Shown here piece by piece: positions 39,330 through 49,930 of a DNA stretch of 64,000 nt. The notes beneath the pieces are model-generated. The model was not told the DNA's origin, did not search any database, and worked only from the letters and a program-made list of their open reading frames with translations. A program made the position numbers and the translations under genes. The stretch comes from Leisingera aquaemixtae (GTDB lineage: Bacteria; Pseudomonadota; Alphaproteobacteria; Rhodobacterales; Rhodobacteraceae): NCBI RefSeq assembly GCF_001458395.1, contig NZ_CYSR01000011.1:248001-312000 (forward strand). The letters run 5' to 3'. Numbering within the stretch: the stretch's first letter is position 1; every line of letters starts with the position of its first letter.

Positions 39330-40169
39330 ATGACCCCCTTTATCATTGCCATCATTCTGTCAGCGGCGCTGCTGCACGCGGTGTGGAACGCTATTGTAAA
39401 AACCGCTGCCGACCGCACCACAACGCTGGGGCTGGTTGCCTTTGGCCATGTCATCCCCGCCTCCGTGATGATCGCGGTGCTGCCGCTGCCGTCGGCTGAG
39501 AGTTTTGTTTTCATCCTGCTCTCGACTGCCGTGCATTTCGGCTATTACTACATGCTGGGGCGCGCCTATCAGCATGGCGACCTCAGCGTTGTGTACCCGA
39601 TCGCGCGGGGCATCGTGCCGGCACTGGTGGGCCTCTGGGCGATGATCTTTGCCGGAGAGGTGCTGCCGCTGCAGGCCTGGGCCGGGATTGCGGTGATTGT
39701 GCTTGGCATCCAGCTTAGCAGCTGGAAAGCGCTGCGATCCGGCGTTGGCCGTGCAGCACTGGGATTTGCCGCCGGCACCGGGTTTTGCATTTCGGTCTAT
39801 TCGCTGGTCGATGGCATCGGGGTGCGGCTGTCGGGCAACACGCTCAGCTACTGGGCCTGGGGGGCGTTCCTGCACATCTTCATTGCGGGCTTCGTTGCTT
39901 TGCGCAAGCGCCGCACACTGGCGGCCCTGCGCCCGCGGACCTGGGTCCTGGGAATTGCAGGCGGGCTGGTGTCGATGACAGCCTACGGCCTGGTGCTTTA
40001 TGCGAAGAACTTTGCCCCGCTGGGGGCGGTCTCGGCGCTGCGGGAAACTTCGGTGATCTTTGCGGCGCTGATCGGGTTTGCCGTTCTGAAGGAGGGCTAT
40101 TGGATGCGGCGCCTGGGCGCGGCGGTGCTGATGGCCGCGGGCGTGTCGCTCATCGGTACGGCTGTCTAG
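39330..40169 (+). CDS. DMT superfamily (EamA) transporter
   Basis: A 279-residue protein with about ten membrane helices and two EamA repeats. It has SAALLHAVWNAIVKTAADR at the N-terminus, and LRETSVIFAALIGFAVLKEGY near residue 240, which is typical. It lies 39 bases after the Na/Pi gene and may be co-transcribed. Substrate unknown. It is not closely similar to the DMT transporter at 20525. Confidence 0.85.
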   Translation: MTPFIIAIILSAALLHAVWNAIVKTAADRTTTLGLVAFGHVIPASVMIAVLPLPSAESFVFILLSTAVHFGYYYMLGRAYQHGDLSVVYPIARGIVPALVGLWAMIFAGEVLPLQAWAGIAVIVLGIQLSSWKALRSGVGRAALGFAAGTGFCISVYSLVDGIGVRLSGNTLSYWAWGAFLHIFIAGFVALRKRRTLAALRPRTWVLGIAGGLVSMTAYGLVLYAKNFAPLGAVSALRETSVIFAALIGFAVLKEGYWMRRLGAAVLMAAGVSLIGTAV

Positions 40170-40220
40170 CGCCCGCGCCCCTTGGCGGCCCACAGCCGGA
40201 CAGGGCGGCGGGCCGAGGCA

Positions 40221-43178
40221 TCAGGCACTGGCGCGGGGCCGCCGCTGCGTGTCTTCTGCTTCCGCCAGAACGGCCGCAAGAGTATGCAGCAGCACCGTCT
40301 TTTTCACCGGTTTCGCCAGAAAATGGTCCATGCCGGCGTCCAGGCAGGCCTGCCGGTCGCTGGAGAAGGCATTGGCCGTCAGCGCCACGATGACTGGCTG
40401 GCGAATGGGAAGGCTGCGGATTTCCTGCGTGGCTGAAATGCCATCAAGCTCCGGCATCGACATGTCCATCAGGATGACGTCTGGCTCCAGCTCCCTGCAC
40501 ATCTCCACTGCCGCGCGGCCGTTCCCGGCCTCTTGCAGATCAACCGGCTGGCCGCGCAGGAACTTACGGACCAGCAGACGGTTGGTCTGATTGTCCTCGG
40601 CCAGCAGAACCCGGCAGGGGCGAAGCTGCGGCGCAGCGTCCGGCAGCGCCGGTGCTTCTGTATCCGGCGCCTGGCTGGCGGGGGACATCTGCAGTTCCAG
40701 CCGGAAGCAAGAGCCTTTGCCGGGTTGCGACTGCACCGAAATTCCGCCGCCCATCCGCTTGGCCAGCATGCTGGAAATCGTCAGGCCCAGACCGGTGCCG
40801 CCAAACGCCTTGGTGGTTGCGGCGTCAGCCTGGGTGAAGCGGTCAAAGATGTGGCTGGCCTGGGCTTCGGAAATTCCGATGCCGCTGTCCTCAACCTCGA
40901 CCACAAGACGGCATCGGTCCGCGCCGGCGTGCGAAACCCGCACCGCGATCTTGCCGTCCGGGGTGAATTTCACCGCATTGCCGATCAGGTTGACCAGGAT
41001 CTGGCGCAACCGCCCGTCGTCGCCGTGCAGCCATTCAGGCAGGCCGTTTGCATAGCTCACCTGCATCGAAAGGCCCTTTTCAAGCGCCTTCGGGCGGAAC
41101 AGGTCGGCAGCGCCGCCGATGCAGTCGCGCAGGTTGAAATCCTCCCGGCTGATGGCGAATTTCCCGGCCTCCAGCCGCGACAGGTCGAGGATGTCATTGA
41201 TGATTTTCAGCAGCGCCTGTGCCGAACTGCGGATGGTTTCGACGTTCTGCTGGTCATCGGCCGTCAGGTCTGCCTCCGCCAGCAGATCGGCCATGCCGAT
41301 GATCCCGTTCATCGGGGTGCGGATTTCGTGGCTCATGTTGGCCAGAAATTCCGACTTGGCGCGGTCGGCGTGTTCGGCGGCCAGCTTGGCCTCGGCCAGT
41401 TCACGCTCGCGCTGCTTGCTGCGGGTGATGTCGCGCTCGATACCGATGATCAGGTCGACCTCGCCATCGGCACCGGTCACCGGTACGATGTTGGTGTCAA
41501 ACCAGACCTCCTCGCCGGCCTTGGTGTAGTTGAGCACTTCATTGTGGTAGCGGATGCCGCGCTCCTTGTGGCGGTTCATTTCGCGCACCACGCTGAGGTC
41601 GGTGGCAGGCCCGTCCAGAAGGTCGGACGGGGTGCGGCCGATGGCTTCGTCGGCGCCGTAGCCGGTGGCGCGGGTAAAGGCGTCGTTCACCCAGAGGATC
41701 TTGCGGCTGCCATCGGTCAGGATGATGCTGTCAGAGGCATGTTTGGCGACCAGTGACAGACGGTGCAATTCCGCCTGCTGTTTCTGCAGCTCGGCATGGG
41801 CTTCCTCCAGCGCCCGCTTGCCTTCTTTCAGCTCGGTATTGCGTTCCGACAGCGCCTGGTTGGCGTGGATCAGCTCCTCGCGCAGGCGGACGTCTTCCGA
41901 CACATTCCAGTTGACGCCGATCATCCAGCTGCGCCCCTGCGTGTCGGTGAACGGGCTGGCCAAGGCCCGGATGTGCTTGACGGAGCCGTCGTCAAGCAGG
42001 ATCCGGAACTCGGAGGCAAAATTCGTTTTCGCGCGCTCGGCGGCCTCCAGGGATTTGACCACCCGGTCCCGGTCCTGCGGGTGCAGCCTGGCAATCCAGG
42101 CGCTGCCCGCCAGCGGCCCCTGCTCGCGGGGGACGCCGTACAGTTCATGCATCCGGCTGTCCCAGCTGACACGCTTGTTGCCGGCATCGCATTCCCAGAT
42201 GCCGACCCGGGAGGTCTTGACCGCGATCTCCAGCCGCCGTGAAACCGCTTCCAGCTCCGCCTCCCGGCGCCGCAGCTGCCCGATCACCGTTTGCCGCGCC
42301 GCCGACAGCCTGCCGGCCAGGAAGGTCGGGAAAACAATCAGGGTCCCGGCCGCCAGCAGCGCCAGCCGCAGCTGCCACAGGTTGCCCGGCTGGGCCTGCC
42401 AGCCGCCTGCGGGCCGGGCCGCCAGCTGCCAGGACCCGACCGGCAGATTGATGTCCATCAGGACCGGTTCCCCAGCGGGGATCTCCTCGGTTCCAAGAAA
42501 CTGCTGGCCGGCCGCGCCGGTGCCGTCCTTGCCGGTCAGGGCAATTTCCAGCGTCTGGGCGCCGCCTGTTACGCCGGTTTCCGCATAGAGCGTCTTGGTC
42601 TCGACAACGGCCGACAGAATGCCCCAGAATTTCTTCTTGTCTTCCGGCCCGGTGAAGATGGGCAGCCGGTAGATGAAACCGGTGCCGCCCTGCACCAGGT
42701 TGACCGGGCCGGCCAGCACCATTTCACCGCTGTCGCGGACCCGGTAGGCCGCTTCCCGCTGGGCTGCTGTTTTGGTGTAGTCCAGCCCGATGGCGGGCTC
42801 GTTGCCCTTGATCGGATAGATCAGCGAGACCACCAGCCCCGGGGCCGCGGCAATATGCCGGATCGCGGTCTGTCCCATCAGAACCTGTTCCGCAATCTGG
42901 CTGAACCGCGCCTGCGGCATGTCCGGTTCGGTGGCCAGCATGGCGGCAAGCCCGCGCAGCCGCTGATAGTCGCCGTTCAGTTGGCCCTCTAGGCTGGACT
43001 TCATCAGCCCTGCCTGCTGCTGAACCCTGGCGCGTTCGGACTGGTAGTGGATCGTGTCGTTTTGCCTTTCGGCGTAATACCCGGCAGCGCAAACAACCGC
43101 CAGGGCAAGCAGGGCGGGCAGGTAGGTCCGGTTGCCGAGCCTGCGCAGCCAGCCTGCGGAAATCTTGTTCAGGGCCAT
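40221..43178 (-). CDS. Hybrid sensor histidine kinase (CHASE-PAS-PAS-HisKA-HATPase-REC)
   Basis: A 985-residue membrane sensor. TM1 lies at about residues 20-36, a periplasmic CHASE-type domain at 60-195 (EPAIGLDYTKTAAQREAAYR), and TM2 at about 270-290. Two PAS domains follow (about 315-430 and 470-590). HisKA has the phospho-His617 in NMSHEIRTPMNG. HATPase has Asn734 in LVNLIGNAVKFTP and GTGLGLT. A receiver ends the protein, with Asp905 in VILMDMSMPELDG. It would pass phosphate from His to its own receiver and needs a separate phosphotransfer partner, not seen here. It lies downstream of a chemoreceptor on the same strand. Confidence 0.9.
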   Translation of the reverse strand: MALNKISAGWLRRLGNRTYLPALLALAVVCAAGYYAERQNDTIHYQSERARVQQQAGLMKSSLEGQLNGDYQRLRGLAAMLATEPDMPQARFSQIAEQVLMGQTAIRHIAAAPGLVVSLIYPIKGNEPAIGLDYTKTAAQREAAYRVRDSGEMVLAGPVNLVQGGTGFIYRLPIFTGPEDKKKFWGILSAVVETKTLYAETGVTGGAQTLEIALTGKDGTGAAGQQFLGTEEIPAGEPVLMDINLPVGSWQLAARPAGGWQAQPGNLWQLRLALLAAGTLIVFPTFLAGRLSAARQTVIGQLRRREAELEAVSRRLEIAVKTSRVGIWECDAGNKRVSWDSRMHELYGVPREQGPLAGSAWIARLHPQDRDRVVKSLEAAERAKTNFASEFRILLDDGSVKHIRALASPFTDTQGRSWMIGVNWNVSEDVRLREELIHANQALSERNTELKEGKRALEEAHAELQKQQAELHRLSLVAKHASDSIILTDGSRKILWVNDAFTRATGYGADEAIGRTPSDLLDGPATDLSVVREMNRHKERGIRYHNEVLNYTKAGEEVWFDTNIVPVTGADGEVDLIIGIERDITRSKQRERELAEAKLAAEHADRAKSEFLANMSHEIRTPMNGIIGMADLLAEADLTADDQQNVETIRSSAQALLKIINDILDLSRLEAGKFAISREDFNLRDCIGGAADLFRPKALEKGLSMQVSYANGLPEWLHGDDGRLRQILVNLIGNAVKFTPDGKIAVRVSHAGADRCRLVVEVEDSGIGISEAQASHIFDRFTQADAATTKAFGGTGLGLTISSMLAKRMGGGISVQSQPGKGSCFRLELQMSPASQAPDTEAPALPDAAPQLRPCRVLLAEDNQTNRLLVRKFLRGQPVDLQEAGNGRAAVEMCRELEPDVILMDMSMPELDGISATQEIRSLPIRQPVIVALTANAFSSDRQACLDAGMDHFLAKPVKKTVLLHTLAAVLAEAEDTQRRPRASA

Positions 43179-43446
43179 CTAGCCACCTTTTGCATTTGCG
43201 CGAATCTCCTCTGACAGCCGCCAGGGCTCTGCACGTCAGGTGTCCGGTTCTGCTCCAAGATCTCCTTAAAGTCTGAAAAACAGGTTTTCACAACCGCAGC
43301 TATTTCAGCGGCGGTGCCGCGCCGGCCTCGGCGTCGGCCGGCGGGCGGCGGCGGGCAGACCGTCACACGGGGCAGCAGGCAGCCTGGCCGCCCAGGCCCG
43401 GCCCCGTGCGCGGATCCGGGCCCGCAGCAAGGAGTCCGGCGCGGGG

Positions 43447-45795
43447 TCAGAAATCCTGCCATTTCATCAGGGCGGCAGACCCATCCGGAGCCGGGACGGC
43501 GGCCGGTCCCTCCGGCGCATCAGCCCAGCCCGTGCCATGCGCCGATGGCAGTTCCGCTGCGGCCGGCTGCTTTGGCGCCGCCGTCGCCAGCCCGACATCG
43601 AACCGCGCCACCAGCCCGGCCAGCTTGGCCGCATCGCCGTTCAGCAGCTGGCCTGCCGCGGTCATCTGTTCCACCATCGCGGCATTCTGCTGGGTCACCT
43701 GATCCAGCTGCATCACGCCGGTGTTGATCTCGCCGATGCCGGTGGACTGTTCGGCGGCGCCTTCGGCAATGCCCGACACCAGGCCCGAGATATGGGTGAC
43801 CTGCGAGACGATGCCGTCCAGCGCCGCGCCAGCCTTGCCGACCAGGTCCACGCCCTTGGCCACCTGTTCGCCGGAATTGGAAATCAGCGCCTTGATTTCC
43901 ATCGCCGCATCCGAGGACCGCTGCGCCAGCGCCCGCACTTCGGAGGCGACAACCGCAAACCCGCGTCCGGCTTCACCCGCCCGTGCGGCCTCCACCCCGG
44001 CGTTCAGCGCCAGCAGGTTGGTCTGAAAAGCGATGTCGTCGATCACGGTGATGATCTGCGAAATGTGGGTTGAAGACTGCTCAATCTCAGTCATTGCGGA
44101 TACCGCATTCTGAACCACCTGGCCGCTGGTTTCAGCCTCATCCCGGGCCCTGTTCATCGCGGCTTCAACCCCGCGGGCGCCATCGGCCGCCGCTTTGACG
44201 CTGGCGGTCATCTGATCCAGTGCCGCCGCGGTCTGTTCAAGCGTGGCAGCCTGGCTTTCGGTACGCTGCGAGAGGTCGTCTGACGCCTGGCTGATCTCAT
44301 GCGTGCCGCTGCGGATGCTGGTGGTGGCCTCAACCACCTCGCGCACCGTCGCGTTCAGCGTGTTGACCGTCTGGTTGAAGTCGAGCCGCAGGCCCTTGTA
44401 GGCCTCGGGGAAGGGCTTATCAATCGTGCTGGAGAAGTCGCCGTTTGCCAGGTTTTTCAGGCCGTTGCGCAACTCGCTGACCACATGGCCCTGCTGGCGC
44501 TGCAGCTCTGCCCGTTCCTCTTCGGCGGTCTGGGCATTTTGCAGATCGGTTTTCAAACCTTCCAGAATGCCTGCGATATTGCCGAATTCGTCTCCGTTGC
44601 CCTTGCCCGCAACCGGATGATCGTAATCTTTGGCCGCAATATGCTCGACGCTGCCGGACAGGGCGGCAACCTTGCGGGCGATGCCGCGGGCCGCCGCCCA
44701 CGACAGCAGCGCTACCGCCAGCGCCACCCCAACTGCCTGCAGCATGGCGGCATTGACCAGGCTTTTCTGCGCAGCCAATGCCTCGGCACTGTCGACTTCC
44801 AGCACGATTCCCCAAGTCCGGTCTTCCAGGCCGACGCGGCCGGCCATCGCCTCAACCGGCTGGCCGGACAGCCCCGGCGTGCCGGAGAACGTGCTTTCCC
44901 GGCCGCCGATCGCGGCGCCGATCTGCTGCAGCTGAGGCAGCTGCGACAGGATCTGGTGGCCGCCCGGGCGGCTGGATGCAGTCAAGGCAACGCCATCACC
45001 GCGCACCAGATAGGCCTGGCCGGTGTCCCCCAGCAACGCGGAATGTGACAGAATCCCCGCGATTTCGTTCACAGGCACCCTCAGGACCAGGGCCCCCATG
45101 ATCGCGCCCTTTTTGAAGACCGGCGAGGACAGGAACATGGCGGCAGCACCGCCGCCTGCCTCATAAGCGGCCATTTCCGACAGGAACACATCGCCCTGTT
45201 CCAGCTCCAGCGCCGTTTGGAAGGCTTGGCCCAGGCCGCTGTCCTTGTAGGGCCCATCCAGGTAATTTAGTGCAAAATCGGCATTCTTTTGAACCGAATA
45301 GACCATGTTGCCCTGAACATCCAAAAGATAGGCGTCAAGAAACCCCTGTTCCTCCAAGAACGTGACAAAACCGGTATGGTTCATCTTGTGGCGGATCGAC
45401 CAGGCCGATTTGTCCTTGGCGTCCAGTAGTTTATAACGCTCCCCGGAGGGGTTGGGGTTGCTGTCGGCATATGCAGCGCGCAGGTAACCTCCGGGATCCT
45501 CGCCCAGAGAGTAGAAGCCGTTGGAGAAATCCCGCAGCGCCGTTTCCACCGCCTTGCTGGCAACCAGCGTCCGGGTCTGCGAGCGCAGGTCCGCCACCCA
45601 GGATTCCAGGGCTTCCTTGCGTTCCTCCAGCAGCGTTGCAAAGGCGGCTTCGCGGTTGGCCTTCAGCGCTTGCCCGGCTTCCCAGGCAAAGAAAAAGCCC
45701 GAAGCGAGCGTCAGCAGGATTGTCGGCGCGGCGATGGACAGCGGCAGCTTGCGGCCCAGCCGCATATTGCCCCAGAATTTGGAAAGTCGGGTCAT
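43447..45795 (-). CDS. Methyl-accepting chemotaxis protein
   Basis: A 782-residue chemoreceptor. Starting at MTRLSKFWG gives a short cytoplasmic leader and TM1 at about residues 18-38. A long periplasmic region with double-Cache features spans about 40-300 ([39 protein letters not shown]). TM2 is at about 355, then HAMP, then the signalling domain with the hairpin tip [19 protein letters not shown] near residue 630. The C-terminus KWQDF fits the W-x-x-F pentapeptide that tethers CheR/CheB. A longer in-frame start lacks a membrane-compatible leader and is rejected. Ligand unknown. Confidence 0.9.
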   Translation of the reverse strand: MTRLSKFWGNMRLGRKLPLSIAAPTILLTLASGFFFAWEAGQALKANREAAFATLLEERKEALESWVADLRSQTRTLVASKAVETALRDFSNGFYSLGEDPGGYLRAAYADSNPNPSGERYKLLDAKDKSAWSIRHKMNHTGFVTFLEEQGFLDAYLLDVQGNMVYSVQKNADFALNYLDGPYKDSGLGQAFQTALELEQGDVFLSEMAAYEAGGGAAAMFLSSPVFKKGAIMGALVLRVPVNEIAGILSHSALLGDTGQAYLVRGDGVALTASSRPGGHQILSQLPQLQQIGAAIGGRESTFSGTPGLSGQPVEAMAGRVGLEDRTWGIVLEVDSAEALAAQKSLVNAAMLQAVGVALAVALLSWAAARGIARKVAALSGSVEHIAAKDYDHPVAGKGNGDEFGNIAGILEGLKTDLQNAQTAEEERAELQRQQGHVVSELRNGLKNLANGDFSSTIDKPFPEAYKGLRLDFNQTVNTLNATVREVVEATTSIRSGTHEISQASDDLSQRTESQAATLEQTAAALDQMTASVKAAADGARGVEAAMNRARDEAETSGQVVQNAVSAMTEIEQSSTHISQIITVIDDIAFQTNLLALNAGVEAARAGEAGRGFAVVASEVRALAQRSSDAAMEIKALISNSGEQVAKGVDLVGKAGAALDGIVSQVTHISGLVSGIAEGAAEQSTGIGEINTGVMQLDQVTQQNAAMVEQMTAAGQLLNGDAAKLAGLVARFDVGLATAAPKQPAAAELPSAHGTGWADAPEGPAAVPAPDGSAALMKWQDF

Positions 45796-46270
45796 CAGTG
45801 TGCAGCTCCCATCAGCATTTCGGTCTGCCCGGCAGCCAGAGTGCAGCGGCGGGCTGTGCCAGCCGGGTGGCGGTTGATGTGAGAAACACTCAGAGGGATT
45901 CGTTTCCGCAGCGTTAATTCCGGTGCCGGAGCCCCTGATTTGCGGCATCTCTCCGCGGCGGGGGCCGCAAAAAGGCCGATTCAGTTTTATTTGCGGACTC
46001 CGCCGATGCGGTGATTCGCTCAGGCTCAGCCGAATTCCGCCGCCTTCCTGCGCCCGCAGCTGCGAATCTGCCGGGCCGGGTGCAGCTGTGCCGCCGCCAG
46101 CCCGGTTCCGGCTGAAAACCGCCCGGCAGACTGCCAACGGCGCACGCGGCGCGAAATTCCTTTATTTTCAGGATATCAAGCCTGCAGGCGATGGCCGTTT
46201 GCATGCGAAAGCGGCATCAAAAACACTCGGCCCAGTTTCAAGCCTTTGAAAACACTGATGTTTTGGAAGA
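45796..46270. other. Intergenic region between chemoreceptor and tRNA-Thr
   Basis: About 475 bases with no gene I can support. It should hold the leftward promoter of the chemoreceptor and, near 46210-46270, the 3' flank of the tRNA. No strong repeats were seen. Confidence 0.4.
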
Positions 46271-46345
<75 letters not shown>

Positions 46346-46430
46346 GCCGGTGAGGGGGCTTTTAGGCATAAACGCGGGGGGGTGCAAGAGCATTCTGGAC
46401 GGTTTTTTCGCACTAAGTTACAGAAGTTCT

Positions 46431-46586
46431 ATGGCAGAGAAGAAAACACCGAAAAACGACGGATCTGCGGCCTCCCGAGAAGACCGGCTGAAGGCCGCGC
46501 TCAAGGCCAACATGGCCCGGCGCAAGGCCCAGGCCAAGGCGCGGGCTGATAAGCAGGACCAGGACACAGGTAAGAGCGGAGAGTAA
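46431..46586 (+). CDS. Small conserved basic protein upstream of murA
   Basis: A 51-residue charged protein, MAEKKTPKNDGSAASREDRL at its start and rich in Lys, Ala and Arg, probably one long helix (about residues 16-42). It ends 6 bases before murA and would share its transcript. A small protein of this kind often precedes murA in Rhodobacteraceae. No function is known to me. Confidence 0.65.
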   Translation: MAEKKTPKNDGSAASREDRLKAALKANMARRKAQAKARADKQDQDTGKSGE

Positions 46587-46592
46587 GAGCAG

Positions 46593-47861
46593 ATGGATTC
46601 GATTCTGGTAACGGGCAATGGCCCGCTGAACGGGCAGATCCCGATCGCGGGCGCCAAAAATGCCTGCCTGACCCTCATGCCGGCGACGCTGCTCAGCGAC
46701 GAGCCGCTGACGCTTACCAATGCGCCGCGGCTCAGCGACATCAAGACGATGACCCTGCTGCTGCAGTCCCTGGGGGCCGAAGTGTCCAGCCTGCAGGACG
46801 GCCAGGTGCTGGCAATGTCGAGCCATGACCTGACAAGCCATGTCGCCGACTATGAAATCGTGCGGAAAATGCGGGCTTCCAACCTGGTGCTGGGCCCGAT
46901 GCTGGCCCGTCAGGGCCAGGCCGTGGTGTCGCTGCCGGGCGGCTGCGCCATCGGCGCGCGGCCGATGGATCTGCACATCCACGGACTTGAGGCGCTAGGC
47001 GCCGAGATCGAGCTGAAAGACGGCTATCTGCACGCCAAGGCGCCGGGCGGCCTCAAGGGCGCGGTGGTCGAGCTGAGTTTTGCCTCGGTCGGCGCCACCG
47101 AAAACATCATGATGGCGGCCACGCTTGCCAAGGGCACCACAGTCATCAAGAACGCGGCACGCGAGCCTGAGATCGTCGACCTGGCGGACTGCCTGCGCAA
47201 AATGGGCGCACAGATCGAGGGCGACGGCAGCCCGGACATCACCATTCAGGGCGTTGACCGGCTGCATGGCGCAACTCACCAGGTGGTCACCGACCGGATC
47301 GAGCTTGGCACCTATATGCTGGCCCCCGCGATTTGCGGCGGCGAGGTCGAACTGCTGGGCGGCCGCCGCAGCCTGCTGGAAAGCTTCTGCGACAAACTGG
47401 AGATGGCCGGCATCGAGATCACCGAAAACGAAAACAGCCTGACCGTCAGCCGCAAGAACGGCCGGGTCCGGGCGGTGGACGTGGTGACAGAACCTTTCCC
47501 CGGTTTCCCGACCGACCTGCAGGCGCAGATGATGGCGCTGATGTGCACCGCCGAAGGCACCTCGGTGCTGGAAGAGAAGATCTTTGAAAACCGCTTTATG
47601 CACGCCCCGGAACTGGTGCGTATGGGGGCGCAGATCGAGGTGCATGGCGGCCATGCCACGGTAACCGGCGTCGAGAAGCTGAAAGGCGCGCCCGTTATGG
47701 CCACCGACCTGCGGGCTTCGGTCTCGCTGATTCTGGCTGGCATGGCAGCAGAAGGCGAAACCAAGGTGAGCCGTGTCTACCACCTGGACCGCGGCTATGA
47801 GCATGTGGTGCGCAAGCTGTCCGGCGTTGGTGCCAAAATCGAACGGATCAAGGAGCAGTGA
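46593..47861 (+). CDS. murA: UDP-N-acetylglucosamine 1-carboxyvinyltransferase
   Basis: A 422-residue enzyme for the first committed step of peptidoglycan synthesis, transferring enolpyruvate to UDP-GlcNAc in the cytoplasm. It begins [22 protein letters not shown]. The loop [16 protein letters not shown] near residue 115 holds the catalytic Cys, and the segment [19 protein letters not shown] lies near residue 300. Length is normal. Its stop overlaps the next start by one base. Confidence 0.96.
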   Translation: MDSILVTGNGPLNGQIPIAGAKNACLTLMPATLLSDEPLTLTNAPRLSDIKTMTLLLQSLGAEVSSLQDGQVLAMSSHDLTSHVADYEIVRKMRASNLVLGPMLARQGQAVVSLPGGCAIGARPMDLHIHGLEALGAEIELKDGYLHAKAPGGLKGAVVELSFASVGATENIMMAATLAKGTTVIKNAAREPEIVDLADCLRKMGAQIEGDGSPDITIQGVDRLHGATHQVVTDRIELGTYMLAPAICGGEVELLGGRRSLLESFCDKLEMAGIEITENENSLTVSRKNGRVRAVDVVTEPFPGFPTDLQAQMMALMCTAEGTSVLEEKIFENRFMHAPELVRMGAQIEVHGGHATVTGVEKLKGAPVMATDLRASVSLILAGMAAEGETKVSRVYHLDRGYEHVVRKLSGVGAKIERIKEQ

Positions 47862-48337
47862 TGGCGGATGCAAGTTTCGAGGACGGCCGCGAGGTTCCGC
47901 TGAATTTGGGCGCCCTGGAGGAAGAGGACCTCAAGGTCCTCTCCTCACTGATCCAGGATGCTGTTTTCCCGGCAACCGAAATGAGCTGGCGCGCCTCGCA
48001 GCGCCGCTTTGCCCTGCTTCTGAACCGTTTCCGCTGGGAGGACCGCGACGCTGCAGAACGCCGCGGCCGCGCCTATGAACGGGTGCAGTCGCTGCTGGTG
48101 GTGGACAATGTGCTGCGGGTGGCCTCGCAAGGGGTCGACCGCAAGGACAAGGATCTGGTGCTGTCCCTTCTTGCCGTCAGTTTCGAACCCGGCGAGGACG
48201 GCACCGGCCACGTGCTGCTCACCTTGGCAGGCGACGGGGCGATCCGGTTGTCGGTCGAGGCGCTGGAAGTCTCCCTGCGCGACGTGACCCGGCCCTACCG
48301 CGCCCCCTCGGGGAAGGCACCGGATCACAAATCCTGA
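47861..48337 (+). CDS. DUF2948 family protein
   Basis: A 158-residue protein recognised as DUF2948 from its place between murA and hisD and from its sequence (ALEEEDLKVLSSLIQDAVFP, RRFALLLNRFRWED, RVQSLLVVDNVLRVASQGVD). The ATG overlaps the murA stop by one base; a GTG one codon earlier also exists. Function unknown. It is conserved in alphaproteobacteria at this position, suggesting a cell-envelope or general housekeeping role, which is only a guess. Confidence 0.85.
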   Translation: MADASFEDGREVPLNLGALEEEDLKVLSSLIQDAVFPATEMSWRASQRRFALLLNRFRWEDRDAAERRGRAYERVQSLLVVDNVLRVASQGVDRKDKDLVLSLLAVSFEPGEDGTGHVLLTLAGDGAIRLSVEALEVSLRDVTRPYRAPSGKAPDHKS

Positions 48338-48349
48338 CCAGCGCAAAAC

Positions 48350-48373
48350 AAGCCCGGCCTCTCCCGGGCCTTT
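48350..48373 (+). terminator. Terminator after DUF2948 gene
   Basis: AAGCCCGG and CCGGGC arms with a short CCTCT loop, then CTTT. Weak T-run. Confidence 0.5.
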
Positions 48374-48544
48374 GCAGTAAGGCAGCGCAACCGGACTGGC
48401 GGTCCGGGGGCATTGGCCGCCGGTCCAAAAGGGGGCGGCGTCCCGCGATTGCGTCCATTTGCGCCGCGCGTGCCCATGCATCTTGAGCCCATAGATCTTG
48501 AGACTGCCCGGTCATGCAGCTATGCGAGGGCAAAGGAGATCCCG

Positions 48545-49846
48545 ATGCCGCAGTTTCTGAACACCCGTGACACCGATTTCGAAGCATCCTTCACGGCGCT
48601 GCTGGGTGCCAAGCGCGAGGACAGCCCGGATGTGGACGCCATCGTGGCCGGGATCATCGCGGACGTGCGCGCCCGCGGCGATGCGGCGCTGGTGGAGCTG
48701 ACGGCCAAATTCGACCGGCTGGACCTGGCGCCCGCGCAGCTGCGCATCACCGAAGCGGACGTTGATGCCGCCATTGCCGAAGTCTCCCCCGAAGAACGCG
48801 CCGCACTGGAGCTGGCGGCAGACCGCATCCGCGCCTATCACGCGCGCCAGATGCCGGAGGATGCGCAGTGGACGGATGAGGCCGGCGCAACGCTGGGCTG
48901 GCGCTGGTCTGCGGTGTCGGCTGCGGGGCTTTACGTGCCGGGCGGGCTTGCGTCCTACCCGTCATCGGTGCTGATGAACGCCATCCCGGCCAAGGTGGCC
49001 GGTGTCGAGCGGCTGGCGGTCACGGTGCCAACGCCGGACGGTCAGATCAACCCGCTGGTGCTGCTGGCGGCACGGATTGCCGGAGTCGATGAAATCTACC
49101 GCGTTGGCGGTGCGCAGGCCGTGGCGGCGCTGGCCTATGGCACCGAAACCATCGCGCCGGTGGACAAGATCACCGGCCCCGGCAACGCCTTTGTCGCGGC
49201 GGCCAAGCGGCGGGTGTTCGGCAAGGTCGGCATCGACATGATTGCTGGCCCCTCGGAGATCCTGGTGATCGCCGACAAGGACAACAACCCGGACTGGATC
49301 GCGCTGGACCTGATGAGCCAGGCCGAACACGACGAAAGCGCCCAGTCGATCCTGATCACCGACGACGAAGGCTTTGGCCGCGCGGTGGCGGAGGCGGTGG
49401 ACAAACGCCTGGAGACGCTGGAGCGCCGCGCCATTGCCGGCGCCTCCTGGCGCGATTTCGGGGCGGTGATCACCGTGCAGGATCTGGGTGAGGCGGCGGC
49501 GCTGTCCAACCGCATCGCGCCGGAGCACCTGGAGCTGTGCGTCGCCGACCCGGTTGCGCTCAGCGAAAAGACGGTACACGCGGGCGCGATCTTCCTGGGC
49601 CAGTACACGCCCGAAGCCATCGGCGATTATGTCGGCGGCCCGAACCACGTGCTGCCGACCGCGCGCTCGGCGCGGTTCTCCTCCGGCCTGTCGGTGCTGG
49701 ATTTCCTCAAGCGCACGACGCTCAGCCAGATGACACCGGATGCGCTGCGCGCCATTGGCCCGGCGGCCGAAGTGCTGGCGCAAAGCGAAAGCCTGGAGGC
49801 GCACGGTCTGTCCGTCACCGCACGTCTGGATGCGCTGAACGGGTAA
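48545..49846 (+). CDS. hisD: Histidinol dehydrogenase
   Basis: A 433-residue zinc enzyme for the last two steps of histidine synthesis, oxidising L-histidinol to L-histidine with NAD. It has GLYVPGGLASYPSSVLMNAI near residue 130, IAGPSEILVIADKDNNP near residue 235, and MSQAEHDESAQSILIT near residue 257 with the zinc-site residues. The ATG at 48545 has AGGAGAT upstream; the frame is open earlier, but the extra residues are not HisD-like. Confidence 0.95.
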   Translation: MPQFLNTRDTDFEASFTALLGAKREDSPDVDAIVAGIIADVRARGDAALVELTAKFDRLDLAPAQLRITEADVDAAIAEVSPEERAALELAADRIRAYHARQMPEDAQWTDEAGATLGWRWSAVSAAGLYVPGGLASYPSSVLMNAIPAKVAGVERLAVTVPTPDGQINPLVLLAARIAGVDEIYRVGGAQAVAALAYGTETIAPVDKITGPGNAFVAAAKRRVFGKVGIDMIAGPSEILVIADKDNNPDWIALDLMSQAEHDESAQSILITDDEGFGRAVAEAVDKRLETLERRAIAGASWRDFGAVITVQDLGEAAALSNRIAPEHLELCVADPVALSEKTVHAGAIFLGQYTPEAIGDYVGGPNHVLPTARSARFSSGLSVLDFLKRTTLSQMTPDALRAIGPAAEVLAQSESLEAHGLSVTARLDALNG

Positions 49847-49853
49847 GGGGTCG

Positions 49854-49918
49854 GAGGGGCGCTGCCCCTCTGCGCGCGGGGCGCGCATTCACCCCGGGAT
49901 ATTTCCAGCCAGAAGAAA
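49854..49918. repeat. GC hairpin plus dispersed 3'-end element
   Basis: GAGGGGC-GCT-GCCCCTC stem at 49854-49870, then palindromic GCGCGC sequence, then CCCCGGGATATTTCCAGCCA. It lies between the convergent hisD and SDR genes. The CCCGGGATATTT part resembles the elements at 20441 and 54195. Confidence 0.4.
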
Positions 49919-49930
49919 AGCCGCGCGCCC

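Noticed and set aside
45796-46137. In-frame extension of the chemoreceptor upstream of 45795
   Set aside because: The added 114 residues are Pro/Arg/Ser-rich and would bury the membrane anchor; MTRLSKFWG gives a normal chemoreceptor start.
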